Program-made: the position numbers and the translations under genes
Shown here: positions 1-13,000 of the stretch, piece by piece
Position numbering within the stretch: the first letter of the stretch is position 1
Layout: every line of letters starts with the position of its first letter
Notes under the pieces: model-generated
The model's input: only the letters and a program-made list of their open reading frames with translations
Databases searched by the model: none
Told to the model about the DNA's origin: nothing
Assembly (NCBI GenBank): GCA_001598975.1
Contig: BBXU01002105.1
Location: forward strand, 1 to 43,977
From: Parachlorella kessleri
Lineage: Eukaryota > Chlorophyta > Trebouxiophyceae > Chlorellales > Chlorellaceae
Reading direction: 5' to 3'
Length of the DNA stretch: 43,977 nt

Positions 1-348
1 ATAGTAGCGTCAAGATCCAGAGGAGGAAATTGATAACCTTTAGTGGGTAGGGTGGCATGTGGCCAAGGGGTATGAAATGGTGTCACAGCAGTCCACGGCT
101 TGTAGTAAAGTATCATACTACTAGGCTGTGACAACAGGCCCCCGCCGGTTGTGGCAGGTATTATTTCCTAGTGTTAGGCGGGGCATGGCATTACACAGCG
201 GTTGCCCGCCAAGCTGCTGCTTGACCCTGCTGGCTATGACAATCCAGCAATCAGGTGAGGCACCTTGAGGTCATACAAAGCGGGGCCCAAGAGACAGCAC
301 CCAGTGTCGCAACAGTGATCTGTCTCCCTTCCCGACCTATTCCCGCAG
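1..348 (+). other. Intron (probable) of the RED/IK gene
   Basis: These bases precede the first exon I can support and end in a good pyrimidine-rich acceptor (CCCGCAG, AG at 347-348). Upstream exons of the RED gene, coding its N-terminal charged region, must lie before this window. No piece of bases 1-60 could be fitted as an exon with a usable donor and frame. Confidence 0.5.
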
Positions 349-3291
349 GAGCCCGCCAAGTTTGCGACGCCGCTGGGCCGCGCTGTGCACGCTTTCTTCT
401 TCGACCCCAAGCAGCGCCGCACGCGCGGTGACGTGGCGCAGATGTTCCTGCCGCGGAGGACCGCGTTTGTGTATGAGATGGAAGACCCCCTGGGCCCAGA
501 CCTGCCTACCATGCTGCGCCGCTCCAAGGAGGACTGCCCCAAGGTAGCCAGGCGGGCTTGGCATTGTGGGGCCACACATGCCTTAATGTGTGGGGTTAAA
601 GGGGGGACGCGTGTCTGTGGAAGGGGGGCCAGGGCATGGAGGTGAGTGTGTGCAGCTTGGCTTCTAGTAATCTGTTATGGAATTGTTTCAGGAACCCGGG
701 CAGTTTCGCTGGTCACCTATGGTGACGGCTTCTTAGAGTTACTGGCGCTGAGCCTTGGTGACTGGTCCGCAGGTGCATGAGGCGGTGCTGGGGGCGGTGG
801 ACGGCAGCGTGCTGGAGCGCATCGCGAAGATCATGTCGTACATGTCGATGGCAGGTGCGCTGGGCATGCTGGCTCAAGCCTCCATGCTGGGCCCCTTTCT
901 GCCCTGCCGAGCGGTGCTGTGCCATGCTCATTTGTGGAGGGTGCCCCAGCTTCCGCTCTGGTTCACACTGGGGTCGACAGAGCTATTTGCAGTCGTTGCT
1001 CATGTTGGGGGACGAGACAAAGGCATGCAGGGTGATCTTTCGTTGTCACCAGTATTGTTTGAGGCTTCCGAGGGTGTGACGATGTGCGGTTACTCCCCTT
1101 TGTGCAGGTGGCAAGAAGAAGATCAAGAAGAAGGACAAGCTGCAGCTGCTGCGAGGCATCCATGCGGACGGCGGCAAGCCAGCAGGGCCGGAGCTGGGCA
1201 GCACCAATGGCATCACGGCACGCAGCCCAGCAGGCATGGCAGGCACGGCAGGCGCAGCAGGAGGAAGCGGCAGCACAGCGGGCGCAGCGCTACCGTCAGG
1301 GCCAGCATCTGGTGGCGATGATGATGGTGACATCTTTGCGGACGCTGGCACGGACTATGTAGTGCAGCGGTGCAAGGACAAGGAGCGGGCGGCAGCTGCC
1401 GCTGCGGTTGCTGCTGGTGGGGCGGGAAGCTACTTTGACCGCCGCGAGGACGAGTCAGACCTGCCGCCGCTGCCCGCAGCAGGTAGCTTCACCGGATTCC
1501 TTTGATTATCTGTCTATCTTACCCAGGGCGGCTGTGGAGTCTTGGAGCGCCGTTGGGGACCTTGAGACTCCATCTGCAACATGCCGTTTTCCTACCCACT
1601 GTACGTTCATCCCGCCTCCCCTAAGGTCTCACCTTGGTACTTTTGGTCAGGAGTGTCTCAGATACCTGCCAGGACTTGCTGTCCCGGTGTGTTTGTGATG
1701 CCGTTGCCCTGTTTGCCTTTAAGAGGCATTAGCCCTGAGTTGCCCAATGGCAGCTATGTTGTCGTCTTACTGCTTGCCCGCAGAGGGACCTGCTCCCCCG
1801 CCGCCACCCCCGCCAACTGGGGATGACATGGACTTGGGTGACGACCTGGCACCCGCCCCGCCCCCGCCACCCCCGCCCTCCACCGCTGAAGCGGGCCCTG
1901 CTCTGCCCCCAGGCGGCGTCTATGACTGCCCAGCTGACTACTCTGCAGCCTACCCAGATACGGACGCAGCCTATGGGGCTTACCCCAACACTGACGAGGC
2001 GTATGGCGGCGCGGCGGCGTTGGCTGGGGCGGAGCTGGGGGATATGGGGGCGGTGGTTGCGGCGGCTGTGAGCGCGGCGCAGCCACCTCCGGGCACCGGC
2101 GCGGTGTTTAAGCGGGACGAGGGCGCGCTGCGGCGGCGGCAGCAGGGCGGCAATGACGGCGAAGGTGGGGGCTTGCTGGGTAACTGGCCACGGTGGCAGG
2201 TGGTGTGCAATTATGGAGAAGGGAGGCTTGCTGGGTATACCTTTAATAAGACGTGGGCCGTGAAGTGGGAGATGGCTGGTAGAGTTGGGAGGGAGGGAGG
2301 TATATTTGATTTCTCAAGAGCCCCGTGGCGCACAAAAAGCCTACACAGTGTTGTTGGTGGTTGGTCCCTGGGCGGAGGTTGAATGGCATGGCTTAAGCGT
2401 CTGCCTTTGGCACGCACGGGAGCTCTCCATGCGCACTACACACCCAACCCTTGCGGGTTCTTCATCCACTTCATTGGTGGAACAGCCCACAAAAAATGTC
2501 TACTGTAAATTATCCACCCGCACAGACGCCTACGCCGAGTGCTACCCCTCCTACTACGAGTATGCCGGCACGGTGGTGGCCAGCGACGATGAGGAGGGCG
2601 CCGGCGCCACGCGCGCTGGCGCCGACAAGGGAGTGGGGCTGTCGCGCCTGGACTTCGCTAGCGAGGAGGAGTACCGAGAGTACGTGGCGGCCAACCCGCA
2701 GCGCGCCGCAGCCGCGGCCGGTGGAGGCGGCGGGAAGGGCGACGGCGGTCGCAAAGCCCAGGTGAGGAGCCTCAGCCGCCCTTCCAGCCCGCCCTGTTGA
2801 CGGGATGGTGAGCTCTGCCCCTCGCACTGTCTCTTGAGTCGGAGGAGCAGGCAGGCTAGAGCGACTGCTGGGGCGTGCGCAGCCTTGCCTCCCTAAGCAG
2901 CCTGTGCCTGCCGCTCCTGCCAGCGGGGCCCGACTGGCTGGCGTTCTGCATTTGTGCACCTGCGTTTGGTTGCCCTGAACTCCCCTAACCTGTCCCATCA
3001 ACCTGACCCACGGCATCCACAAGGATCCTTTGGACGCTCGACTGGCACATGGGTACCTCTCTGAAATATGCACCTGCCCCGCCTGCTTTGGGTGTGCAGC
3101 GGGAGGCCACCAAGCGCGACAGCCGGCAGCAGCAGAAGCTCAGCAGCCAGCTGGACAAGATCCAGAAGATCATGGAGGATAAGGGCTACGACCACAATGC
3201 CGCCTTCCGTGGCGGCAAGGGCGGCGCCGGGGAGGGCGGGGCCCTGGGGGAGCCGCCCATGCCTACCAAGCGTCGCAGGGTCCTGGGCTGA
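349..3291 (+). CDS. RED/IK spliceosomal protein, 5'-truncated
   Basis: The product is the RED (IK cytokine homologue) protein, a component of the pre-catalytic spliceosome that partners SMU1 and supports splicing and mitosis. Exons: 349-543, 773-854, 1108-1482, 1784-2164, 2526-2761, 3100-3291 (TGA at 3289-3291); phases agree throughout. Family signatures are plain: FLPRRTAFVYEMED and LRRSKEDCPK in the first exon, then the ERIAKIMSYM helix, a KKKIKKKDKL basic tract, the DAYAECYPSYYEY block, FASEEEYREYV, and a C-terminal helix (LDKIQKIMEDKGYD) ending in KRRRVLG. The middle differs from animal RED: instead of the RE/RD dipeptide run it carries Ala/Gly-rich and Pro-rich segments (about 1784-2160). 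The N-terminal third lies outside the window. Identification is secure; the exon 4 donor (after 2164) is the least certain junction. Confidence 0.9.
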
Positions 3292-4055
3292 GTTATACGC
3301 ATCGTGTGCGCATTGGGTAGCTAGTGGGGGTCTTTGTGTACAATGTGGTTGTAAGTGGAGTGCATGGGAGCATAAGTCAACCACGGTTGCTGTGCGGTAG
3401 CTTGCTAAAAGTTGTAGTTTGGTAAGTAGGTGAGCCTTGCTGGAAGCAAGCCTAGTTGCTAACCAGGGTCGTGTGTTGTTTGAGTTGTGCTCATGGATGT
3501 GCTCCTCCTGCTTAGGGTAGGACTTCTGCCATGACCTACTGGGTTTGGAGCAGCTGAGCTTCTCGAGTATACCAGAACTTGTTGGCAGGCATGAGTGAGT
3601 GCCATCAGGTCAAAGGAGCCATCAAAAGGTTAGCCTTTCCAAGCAACAGAAGGGACGAATAAACCCAAAGCTGGTTGGTAGGCATGTGAGAGTGCCATTT
3701 CCAACATGACGACACATGTCAGGTGCAAGGTTATTGCAGGTCACACAGATGGATCTGTCCTACTAAGCAGTCACTGCAACGGTACTACTACAAACATATG
3801 CACAACATGCTAGCAAGCAAATAAACCTAAGGGCTGTACAAAACTACACTGTTAGGGGTACACTTGGTACCTTCACTCCCTACGGCTGCTCCTCCTCTAC
3901 ACAATGCCCTGGGGTGGACCAAAAACAAAGCAGACCCGACAATGCTGCTACCGGCACTCGTTGACACAAGGCACCCTGTTGACGGCCACGGCGTTCCGCA
4001 CTGCCAGTGGTGCCGCCAGACAAAGTTCGGACCTGCTGACCTTGTCACTGGTCCC
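3292..4055. other. Convergent intergenic region RED / hydrolase
   Basis: This region holds the 3' untranslated ends of the two converging genes. A TGTAA motif at 3350-3354, about 60 nt after the RED stop codon, fits the usual green-algal polyadenylation signal. A 24-bp near-direct repeat (TTGGyAGGCATG core) occurs at 3582-3605 and 3675-3698. I see no coding exon here. Confidence 0.5.
3350..3354 (+). terminator. Candidate poly(A) signal TGTAA of RED
   Basis: TGTAA is the common polyadenylation signal of chlorophyte algae. It lies 59 nt downstream of the RED stop codon, so cleavage would follow at roughly 3365-3375. Confidence 0.4.
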
Positions 4056-7000
4056 TCAGCCCAGCCAGTTCCTGAGCTGCAGCCTGGACAGCACGTAGTG
4101 CCGGATGTCCTCCCGCACAGCAAAGGTCACGTCCAGGTGGCCCACATCAAACTCCTTGTAGGTCACCTGCAGCATGCAGGCCGTGACAGCATCAGGGAGG
4201 CAGCCAGCATGCATTGCTGCAACAGCAGGAAGTCGCCTGCACTGTGTGTGGCAGCCGCGCCACCCTGTCTGACTGTCACCTGTGCTAGTAGAGCGGCGGC
4301 ATACTTCATCACCATGCTTGGGGGTCGCCCACAGAGCTAGCAGATGCAGTCATCCATGGGGCGCCACTACATCGTGCAACCTCCCAAACCTAACCCGCGC
4401 TTGCCGCTGGTACGCCTCGCAGTATGCTGGGAGCAGAGCCTCTGCAACCACTCAACCCACCAAGATGGCAGTACTAGTACACCTGTCCCTGCCCCAGGAC
4501 CCCACCGCCTGCACCCCAAAGGGCCCCCTTGTCATCATGACCTGATATGCCTCACGAAGGCCAGCGCGGTGTGCACCGCTAACAACGCCCAGCCAGGGCA
4601 TCTCCCCGGTCCAGCCAGGGCATCTCCCCTGATCCAAGGCACAAGGTAGCCCACCCTCACCCTCTGGGCCCCCGTGCTGCATGACCTTGCAATGTCCCAT
4701 GAGGCCCATCCTCTCTGAGCAAACGCCCACCATAAAAATACCAACGAAAGACCACCCAACAAGCCCCCAGGCCAAAAGAGCCTTGCAACCAGCGCAAGCC
4801 CCACCGCCTGCCCCCATTCGATCCACCGTGGGAAAGGAATGGACCACCAAGAATGGCAAAACAACAACAAATAACCAACAAACAAACAAACGGACAAACG
4901 GCAAAACACCAACAAACAAACAGACAAACGGCAAAACAAAAACAGATAACCCTTGAAACCATCCAACATGGGACACACCACGCCGCACCCGAGGCCCAGA
5001 CTGCTACCCCCCCCCCCCCCACACACACACACATACGCACCACCACCACCACACACACAACCCACCCGGACCCCCCACCTGCAGCCCGCCTTGCCGCATG
5101 GCCTCGTAGTGTCGCATCACGTCATCGGCCGCGATAATCCCATCCTGTGCCCCCGCCACCAGGTCCACGGGCAGGTCTGCCATGAGGTGGTAAAGGGAGG
5201 GCAGCTCGGGGGGCCGGGGGGAGCCGTACTGGGCGCGGTTGGCGGCGGGGGAGCCGTAGTCATACAGCTCAAACTTGCCCGTCCGCATCAGCTGCAGGCA
5301 AGGCAGGCGGGAGCAGCAACGAGGTTGACTGGGAGCAACTGCTGGGACGCCACTCACCCTGGTGCATCATCCCTGCCCAAGGGTGTGTCAGGCCGGCGGC
5401 GAGCAGGCAAACAGGGGTGGTTCATTTATCTTTCTGGTCTTAGGAAGTTTTGGTGGAGCCGAAGCCCCACGGGAGGGCCCCTACAAGCGAGGGCAGACCA
5501 GCTTTCAAGGCGGGCAGGCCATATCCCCCAAACATGCATGCACTTGAAGTGCAGCCTTAGGTGGACGAGCACCCAAGGCCGGCTGCGCTAGCATCAGCAC
5601 AGCGGCTACCAAGCCGGTGATGTCTCACCCAGAATCAAGTCATCCTATGCAGGATCAAGCCGCTGGACCAACCAGTCCGATAGAACAACAAAGACAGCAC
5701 ACTACCACGCAGGTCGCCATGAAAGTTATGTTTCAAGTGTTACCTGCCGTTACACCACTTCGTAGGAGAGTGCCCCACAGCCCAGCCCAGCCCAGCCCAG
5801 CACAGCACAGCGCAGCACAGTGCAGCACACCTGCAGGAAGTGGTTGCCTGTGTGGAAGCTGAGGGCGGGCATGGAGTAGGTGTTGTAGTGGGGCATCTGC
5901 AGCGCGCGGTCCCACTGGCTCTTGTCGCCGCTCAGCAGCGCAGAGATGCCCGCCCTGTAACAAGGGACGCGCGGACACAATGCCATAAATAACAGGAGCA
6001 AGGAGTTAAAAAAAAGATTTTACCAACTAGTGTCGATCTTTGGCAGAATAGATGTGTCCGCCCTGCATGGGAACCAATGTGCACTCAGTGTGGGTATTGG
6101 TACGAAGAGGGGGGATGCTCTGACACATCACCGACCGACTCAAGTGCGTCTGCCCATGTGTGTGCTCTGCACAGCTGCCGCACGGCCTGGAGTGTAGGCC
6201 ACTTACATGTTACCATTGAGCAAGGTGGGTATCTGTGTGATCCACGGCTGTTGGGGCCGCTGGTAAGTCATGGTCGATGGCAGCGACATGCAGTAGGTTG
6301 TGGACAGGCAGCGGCGCTGGAGGTGCGCATCCCCCTTGTCTAGCTCAAGAAGGCCGGGTTTTCAACCCATGCTTTTGGTTCGCCTCAGAACCTCGCATGC
6401 ATGCAGAGCGGGGCGAAGAGGACAGAGCCACTCGCTCACCTGGTGAGCTCATTGAGGCCGGGGATCCGATCCAGATCCATGGTCAGCTTGAAGGTGATGT
6501 AGCGCAGCAGCGAGGAGGGCAGGTAGGCCGGGCTACCAATGCCGGGGCGCACCCAGTCCATGATTCGCACGATGTGGGGCACCACCCACATGAACGGCAC
6601 AAACACCTGCAACGCAGGCGTACTAGGCTGAGGATTCTTTGAGGATCCGATTCCAACCAGAATGCCAAGCAGTTGGGCATCACCCACCCTGTCGGGCTCC
6701 TGCAGGGAACTGCCCAACGGGAGCGACTCTGCTAGCAAGGCGGCGTAAGCGCCTGTACGGCCGCAGGGGGTTCGAGTTGCACTTCAAGGGCCGCCATAAA
6801 GTCACTCTCACCGGCCTGGGCATACTGCTATACCTCATTACCTATTTACTGCTGTGTTTACTTCTGTCGCACAAAACCCACCTTGGGGTACCTGAGGTGA
6901 AACCCCGCGGGTGTAAGCAGCACCATGCGCCGCAGGCGGTGCGGCCGCCCCTGCACCTTACTCATCACCGCGTACACCAGCAGGGAGGCCGCTCCCAGCG

Positions 7001-10000
7001 AGTGCCCCACCGCCCGCAGGCGATACGGCTCCTGGGGGGCCGAGGAGGGGCGCTGTGCCACGCTTTGCGCGCTGCGCTGGGGCCCAGGGCGGGGAGCGAA
7101 GGCGCCTGTTGCGAGGGCGCCGACGCTGGCTCGCTGCAGCCGCAGCGGCTGGCGGGTGTCGGGCTGGGGTGTCCGCTGGGCGTCGGGCCAGGCGGGCAGC
7201 GCTGCTGGTGTGCTTTGTGCCTCCATGGAGCCTTCGCATGGCATCACAGTCAGATCATACGCTGTGGGCTGCTGCGCTGAGTGCTGCTTGACCCACAGAA
7301 CATCGCCCCCGCAAGCTGTGTGAGCGTGCTGTCAGATGCGCATGTTCACAGCAGAGTATGTGATGATAGCCCCCGTACGCAACCTTCACAGCAGGTACTG
7401 CAAGCACCTGCCAGCACACTGCAGCCATATGCCAGTCCAGAAAGCCGGCTCCCTGCCTCACCTGGAGACTGCTCCACCCCTTGGACCGACACCCTGTCAG
7501 GCGTGAGCAGCTTTGCATCTCTGGGGAAGCTGCCACCAACCCCCGGGCGCCAGCGCGGGCTTCCCCCTAGGGGCCCTTCTGCTGCTGCCAGCTGCCCCCG
7601 GCTGGGTGGCCTGTCCAGTAGCGGCGGGGTCGGGCTCCTGATCCCAGCGCTGCTGCCGCTGGCGCTGCGCTGCGCTATGTTGGCAGCGGGCCGGGAAGAA
7701 CACCCAGCAGCATGGCTACCACTGCCTGCGCTTGCGCTGCGCTGTGCCAGCGGGGAGTGGCTCGACAGGGGAGACGCTCCCAGGGGCCTGGCCCCTGGCT
7801 GGCTGTCCCGATAGCTGGAGGGGGTCACTGGGGACCCGCTGCCGCTGCTGGCTGTACTCCTGCTGCTGCTGGCAAAGCTGGGCGAGGGGGCCTCCCGGGC
7901 ATCGAACCAGGGGGCGGGCTCCCCACTGCTGCTGCTGTCATCATCTGAGTGCAGCTCCAGGGGAAAGCTTGACAGCCGGCTGGCCAATTCCAGCTGGGGT
8001 ACTCCTTCCGTAGGCCTCAACGCTTCAAGTGACTCAGATTGGAGCTCCTCCACTCTCGCTCCTGCTGCTGCTGCCGCCGCTGCTGCTGCTGTTGCTGGGG
8101 TTTGGGCGTTGTGCTGCTGTGCAGGCAACACAGGCCTATAGTGACTGTCCTGCTGTGCGCTGTGCCTGGCGAGGACGCCCGCGCCGTTGCTAATGCTGCT
8201 GCCGCCGCTAGCCTGCCGCGGCCAAGGCCCAGGTGCTGTGCTGCTGCTCCGCTGCAGCCCTCCAAACGAGGGTATGCGCCGCTGCAACTCCCCATCAGCC
8301 CCTTGCGGCTGCTGCTGTCCAGGTGTGCCAACACCCAAGGCCTCCCCCTCAGCAGGGGCAGCGCATGACTGGCTGCTACCACGATCCGCTTTGAGAGCCT
8401 GTGCTGCGCTCGGCGGGCCTTGCCCGGCAGTACTAGATGTGTGGAGGGCCTGGGCCGAGGTCTGCTGCCGCCGCCGGCCCCGGCGGAATGGATGGAAGGG
8501 GAAGAGGCTGAAGCGGCCTCTGTGGCTCTGCAGGGGTCATGCATGAACCCAGCAGCGGTTTGTAGAGATCCTGGGGGCACCTAGCGCAGCCACCTGGTGC
8601 AGCCTCAGTTGCCTCCCCCACCCGCACAGGTTGCCTGTCACTTGGGTTGCTGGGAGAGAGGCAATCCCCATACGCCCATACAAGCAAACAGAAGGCTGTG
8701 GTGGTGTCCTCGTCAGCACGTCAGCACCGGACTGACACGGCAACACATGCCCAGCGTGCCATGCAGCCACAGTGCAACACAGGCCTGACTCACCCCTGCC
8801 GACCGAGCAGTTGCTATCTCCCCGCTCTCCTGGGCATCTTCAAACTCGTCCTCGGCGGGCGGGGACAGCTTCAGTGCAAGCCGCCGCTGCTGCTTCTCCT
8901 TGGGTGTGGCACCATCAAGGCTCCCTGCAATGTCAGGTCAGCGCAAGTTCAAATACTTCTCATGGCACCAGGACACAAGCGCTGCCACAAGTTCAACCAT
9001 TCAAACAAGTCCGCTGAGCCCCCAAGTGACACAGGGGCTTCATGCACATGCTCAAGGACGACGGTCACCTCTAGCAAGTTGGGGGATAGTAGCCGTCCTG
9101 GCATCTACCCCGGCCGCAACCTCCAGCCGGTAGCGCTCAAGCAGGGCAGAGTCGCTGGCTATCCTCCGCAGCCTGCAGAAAGCAGGGCAATGTGAATTCA
9201 CTGCCCTTTCATCCCAGGGGGGGGCCTTAACAACAGAGAAATCTTAACATCTAGGGGGATCTGGACACCAGGTGAGGCATGCTTCCATAGCGTCATAGCA
9301 GCTCCGGCATCCTGGTGATGCTAGAGCGGCCATCAGTCAGGCCGTCGCGCCGCACCGCGCCGCGACGCGGCGACTTCATCCCCGTATTTCCCTCCCCCGT
9401 CTCACTTACGGACACGGCAAGGCAGACCAAGATGCCCCTGCCCAGCTCACCCCGCCTTGTGACCGGCGGCCGCCATGTCATCCTCCAGCGCTGCGCTACG
9501 CCAGACGCCTCCCGACGTCAACTCCCCTATCTTCACCTTATGGATGTGGTCCACCTGCACAGGCAGACGTGAAATGTAACAGCCGTGCGAGTGCGGGGTT
9601 CGGGTGCCAAGACCCCCGAGACATGTCTGAGGCGTGTTTCAGGCTCCGTGGCGTGCTCCCCTCTCCTCTCAACATTCTATGGCTTGGTGGATTCCGTCAC
9701 AGACTCGTCAAGTTGCTCCTCTCTCCCCCAGTCCTCTCCTGCCACTTTGTTTACCCACTACCCACAGAAGCCACCTTGTTGCTCCCCACCCCACTGCCAC
9801 ATTTGTCAAGCCCTGTTCGTATAGCTTATATGCAAGTTCTGCTCCTTTAAAAATTAGCCATGCTAACATCCCCGGGATGTCCTCCTGCCTCGCCCCTTCC
9901 CCAACTCCCTACGTACCTGCGCCGCCACATCCTCCATGCCCAGCTCGTTCAGCGAGTACCGCCAGTACCGCGCCCCCTGCACATGCACCACAGATTCTGT

Positions 10001-13000
10001 TTTATTTTCTATGTTGCAGTCATCCCCCCCTTCCTGCCACTCATAAACCACTACCATGCTCACATTGTCAGCTAGGAGGAGTTACCGGCCACTGTCCTTT
10101 CTATCTGCCCCAGACTTCTCCACCCCCTTCTATATGTCTCCTTCCAAACGTTCTGCCTGAGGACTCGTCGGAGACGAGGCGCCACACCTGCATGCGTGGG
10201 TCCACATGCGCCCTCGGCGGGTTGCTTCGGCTGTTGCCCAGCCACACATCGTGGCCGGCGTCCCAGGCAGCAAATGCCTGGCTGCCCACCACCCCGTTGG
10301 CCACCCAGCCGAGGGAGGTGTCCAGGATGCCGTGCATGAAGAACACCACGTCACGAGATCCTGCGGTGGGACGGAGCAAGGGTCAGGGTTGTGGTGCTGG
10401 GATTGGTGTATGTGGGTGTGCTGGGGCGGCCTGGGGCCAGTATGTGGAAGACAACCGGGGTATATATTATACATATATACATATACATATACAGGCCTAT
10501 ACATATCTGTATATATATACGTGTGTGTGTGTGTGGATTTCAACACGTCCGGCATCCTACCTTTGCGTGGTATGCGCTGCATCTGGAGCACGTAGCCATC
10601 AGACGTGGTGACAATGTGCTCCTCCAGGGGGTACCCCGCCTGCACTCCCCAGCAACCTCCTTCAAACCCCGCTGACGTGGGCCTTGCACCAACATTTCAG
10701 TGCTCAGCTAGACATGCAAGCTAAGCAGCTTGCAAAGCGGAGCTCAACATGGCCTGCAATCACCGGCACCGGCCGGCGCGCCCACTGCTCCCCATGTCAC
10801 TCAGCGGTGCTCTTCACCTGTAACAGCCTCCTCACAGCATCACATGCGTAGCTTATCACCAACACCGCAAGTCCCCCCAAAACAAGGGGGGGCCAGACCT
10901 GCAGGATGACGTCTGAGGCGGTCCACACGTGCAGGTCCTCAAACCGTGAGGTGGCTGAGGGGCGTGTGCTGCCAGTGAGGCCCGCGGCCAGCCCCCACCC
11001 GCCCTGCTGCCGCCGAGCCACCCACCCCTCCTACACAGCGTGCAGCACAGCGCCAGCATGGACACTGGATCTTCTCACCACCTGCATGTACACTGTGGGG
11101 CTGGCGGCAAGCCAGCAATTGCGCAGGCCCAGGTCTCCCTGCCAGCGCCCAGGCTGGTGCCTACTCTCTGACTGAGGGAAGCATCTCGTACCAGAGCACA
11201 TTGCACCTGTACCCAGTGCACTTGCAAGCATCTCCTGCCAGCAGCGCCTCACGCATGCACATGGGACTTCCCATAAACAGCTAAGCAACAGATGGAATCC
11301 CTTATTGCTTGCTTATTGCTACACATGCACATGTGCCGGTTTTGCCGTTGTGTGATAGCATCCCCTCCCCCACACACCAAAAGAAAAAGATGAGAGAGGC
11401 GAAGAAAAGCGATTGACTGGGCCCAGCAAACCCTGTGGCTTGTGCAAGGGAGATCCCCCCACCTCCGTCAGTGGCGCGCCTTGCTGCCGGGGCAGGAACA
11501 GGGCCGCGCGGATGGCGGTGCGCAGCGCCTCAAAGACCGCGGTCACCGCCAGCTCCAGCCCCAGGCGGGTGTCCTCCAACAAGCCCCGGCGCTGCACCAC
11601 CTCTGTAATGCCGTAGCCTGGAGCTCACAGGGCGAGTACATGCGCACCTAAAGCAAGGGTGCTACAGTGCTGGGACGGTGGGATGGGCTCCCTAACTGTA
11701 TTCCACCACCCGCCCCATGAGCCAGGTAGCCTCGTGTGCAGTAGAGAGGTTAGGTAATGCAGGTCCAGGTGGGTCAGGCAGGCCCAGGTGGGTGGGTCGC
11801 CGCTGCGCTGTGCTGGCTACCTACGCTTGCATCTGATGCTTCGTGCTGTCCAGCTTCTTCCTCAGCATCTCTCAACTTTCCAGTGCAGGTTTTCGGCTTT
11901 CAACAGCCCCGCCCTGACACTTGCACCTCCCCTGGCTGGGTACAACAGGCCAGGTCGGTTCCAAAGTCAGCATGATAACCTCAGAGACACACCAAGCGCC
12001 CCCCCCACCCCCACCCCCACACCCACCCCCACTCACACCCACACCCACACACACCCACCCACACTCGGCCGCCCTCTACCAGCAGCAGAGACCAACGCAC
12101 CGCTGGGGCGCTCAAACAGCTCGCTGCCAGAGCGCTTAATGGCTCCTCGCCAAGGGCTGCTCCCTCCCCGCTCGCCGCTCTTGCTGCTGCTGCTGCTGCC
12201 ACGGCCGGGCCACCACAGCCTTAACCACCTCCGTGGAGCTTGGGTAGCTGGCTGCTTCACTGCAACTCGGCAGCGACATGAGGACTTGTGCGAGGAATTG
12301 GCAGCCATAGACAACTTAGAGCAGGGAAACTTGTGTGCAAGAACAACAATGCAGGATGACTGAGGTGCAGAAAACGAAGGAACGAAGGAGGCCAACCACA
12401 GTACTTACTGTGCTTGGTTGAGTATTCACCTCCAAGGCCCTTGCAGCGGCAGGTACCACCGTAGGAGTCTACACCACACCCTCCCACTGGCAATTGCAAG
12501 GTACCCCTGCCGTCACCGGCTCAAGGCAGCAGCAGCAGGTGCCCGACTCAATTTGCACGATACCATACTGCTGGCACCTGCGCTCCCTGATCCTTTCCCA
12601 CCAGGGGGTACCCACAATGTTAGCGTGCAACAGCAAAGCATGCCCCACCTGCCCTGCCACTGTTCCTGCGCAGCCCCCCCAGCGCGGGTGAGGGAGAGGT
12701 CCGAGCCAGAAGGCCGTCCCTCTCCAGCACCGAGTTGAAGGTGCCGCTCCCCGCCCTGCTGGCCCACCAGGACTGCCAGGCAGTCAGCCTGCGCCCAGGA
12801 TGAACCCCCACGGCATGTCATGTCATGTCATGGGTCAGCCTTACGGCGGCGGCCGCCACTCCAGCTTGCACAAGCTGCTTTGCGTGCACCAGTGCCTGCC
12901 CCAGTAACAGTGGTGCCAAGACGCCTCCCCTGGAGGAAGTTCCAGGCACAGCCAACCGGGACAGGGTGCAGCCAGCAGCCTCACTGGCCTGCGGTTCTGC

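Noticed and set aside
4452..5137. Overlapping open frames on both strands around 4.5-5.1 kb
   Set aside because: They arise from simple repeats (AAAC, C14, CA) inside the last hydrolase intron.
6740..6790. tRNA-like GGGTTCGAG segment
   Set aside because: The T-arm does not pair and no cloverleaf forms; it lies in a hydrolase intron.
9634..10611. 325-residue plus-strand open frame
   Set aside because: It lies antisense to well-supported hydrolase exons and introns, is Pro/Ser/His-rich with no family features, and runs through a TA/GT microsatellite.
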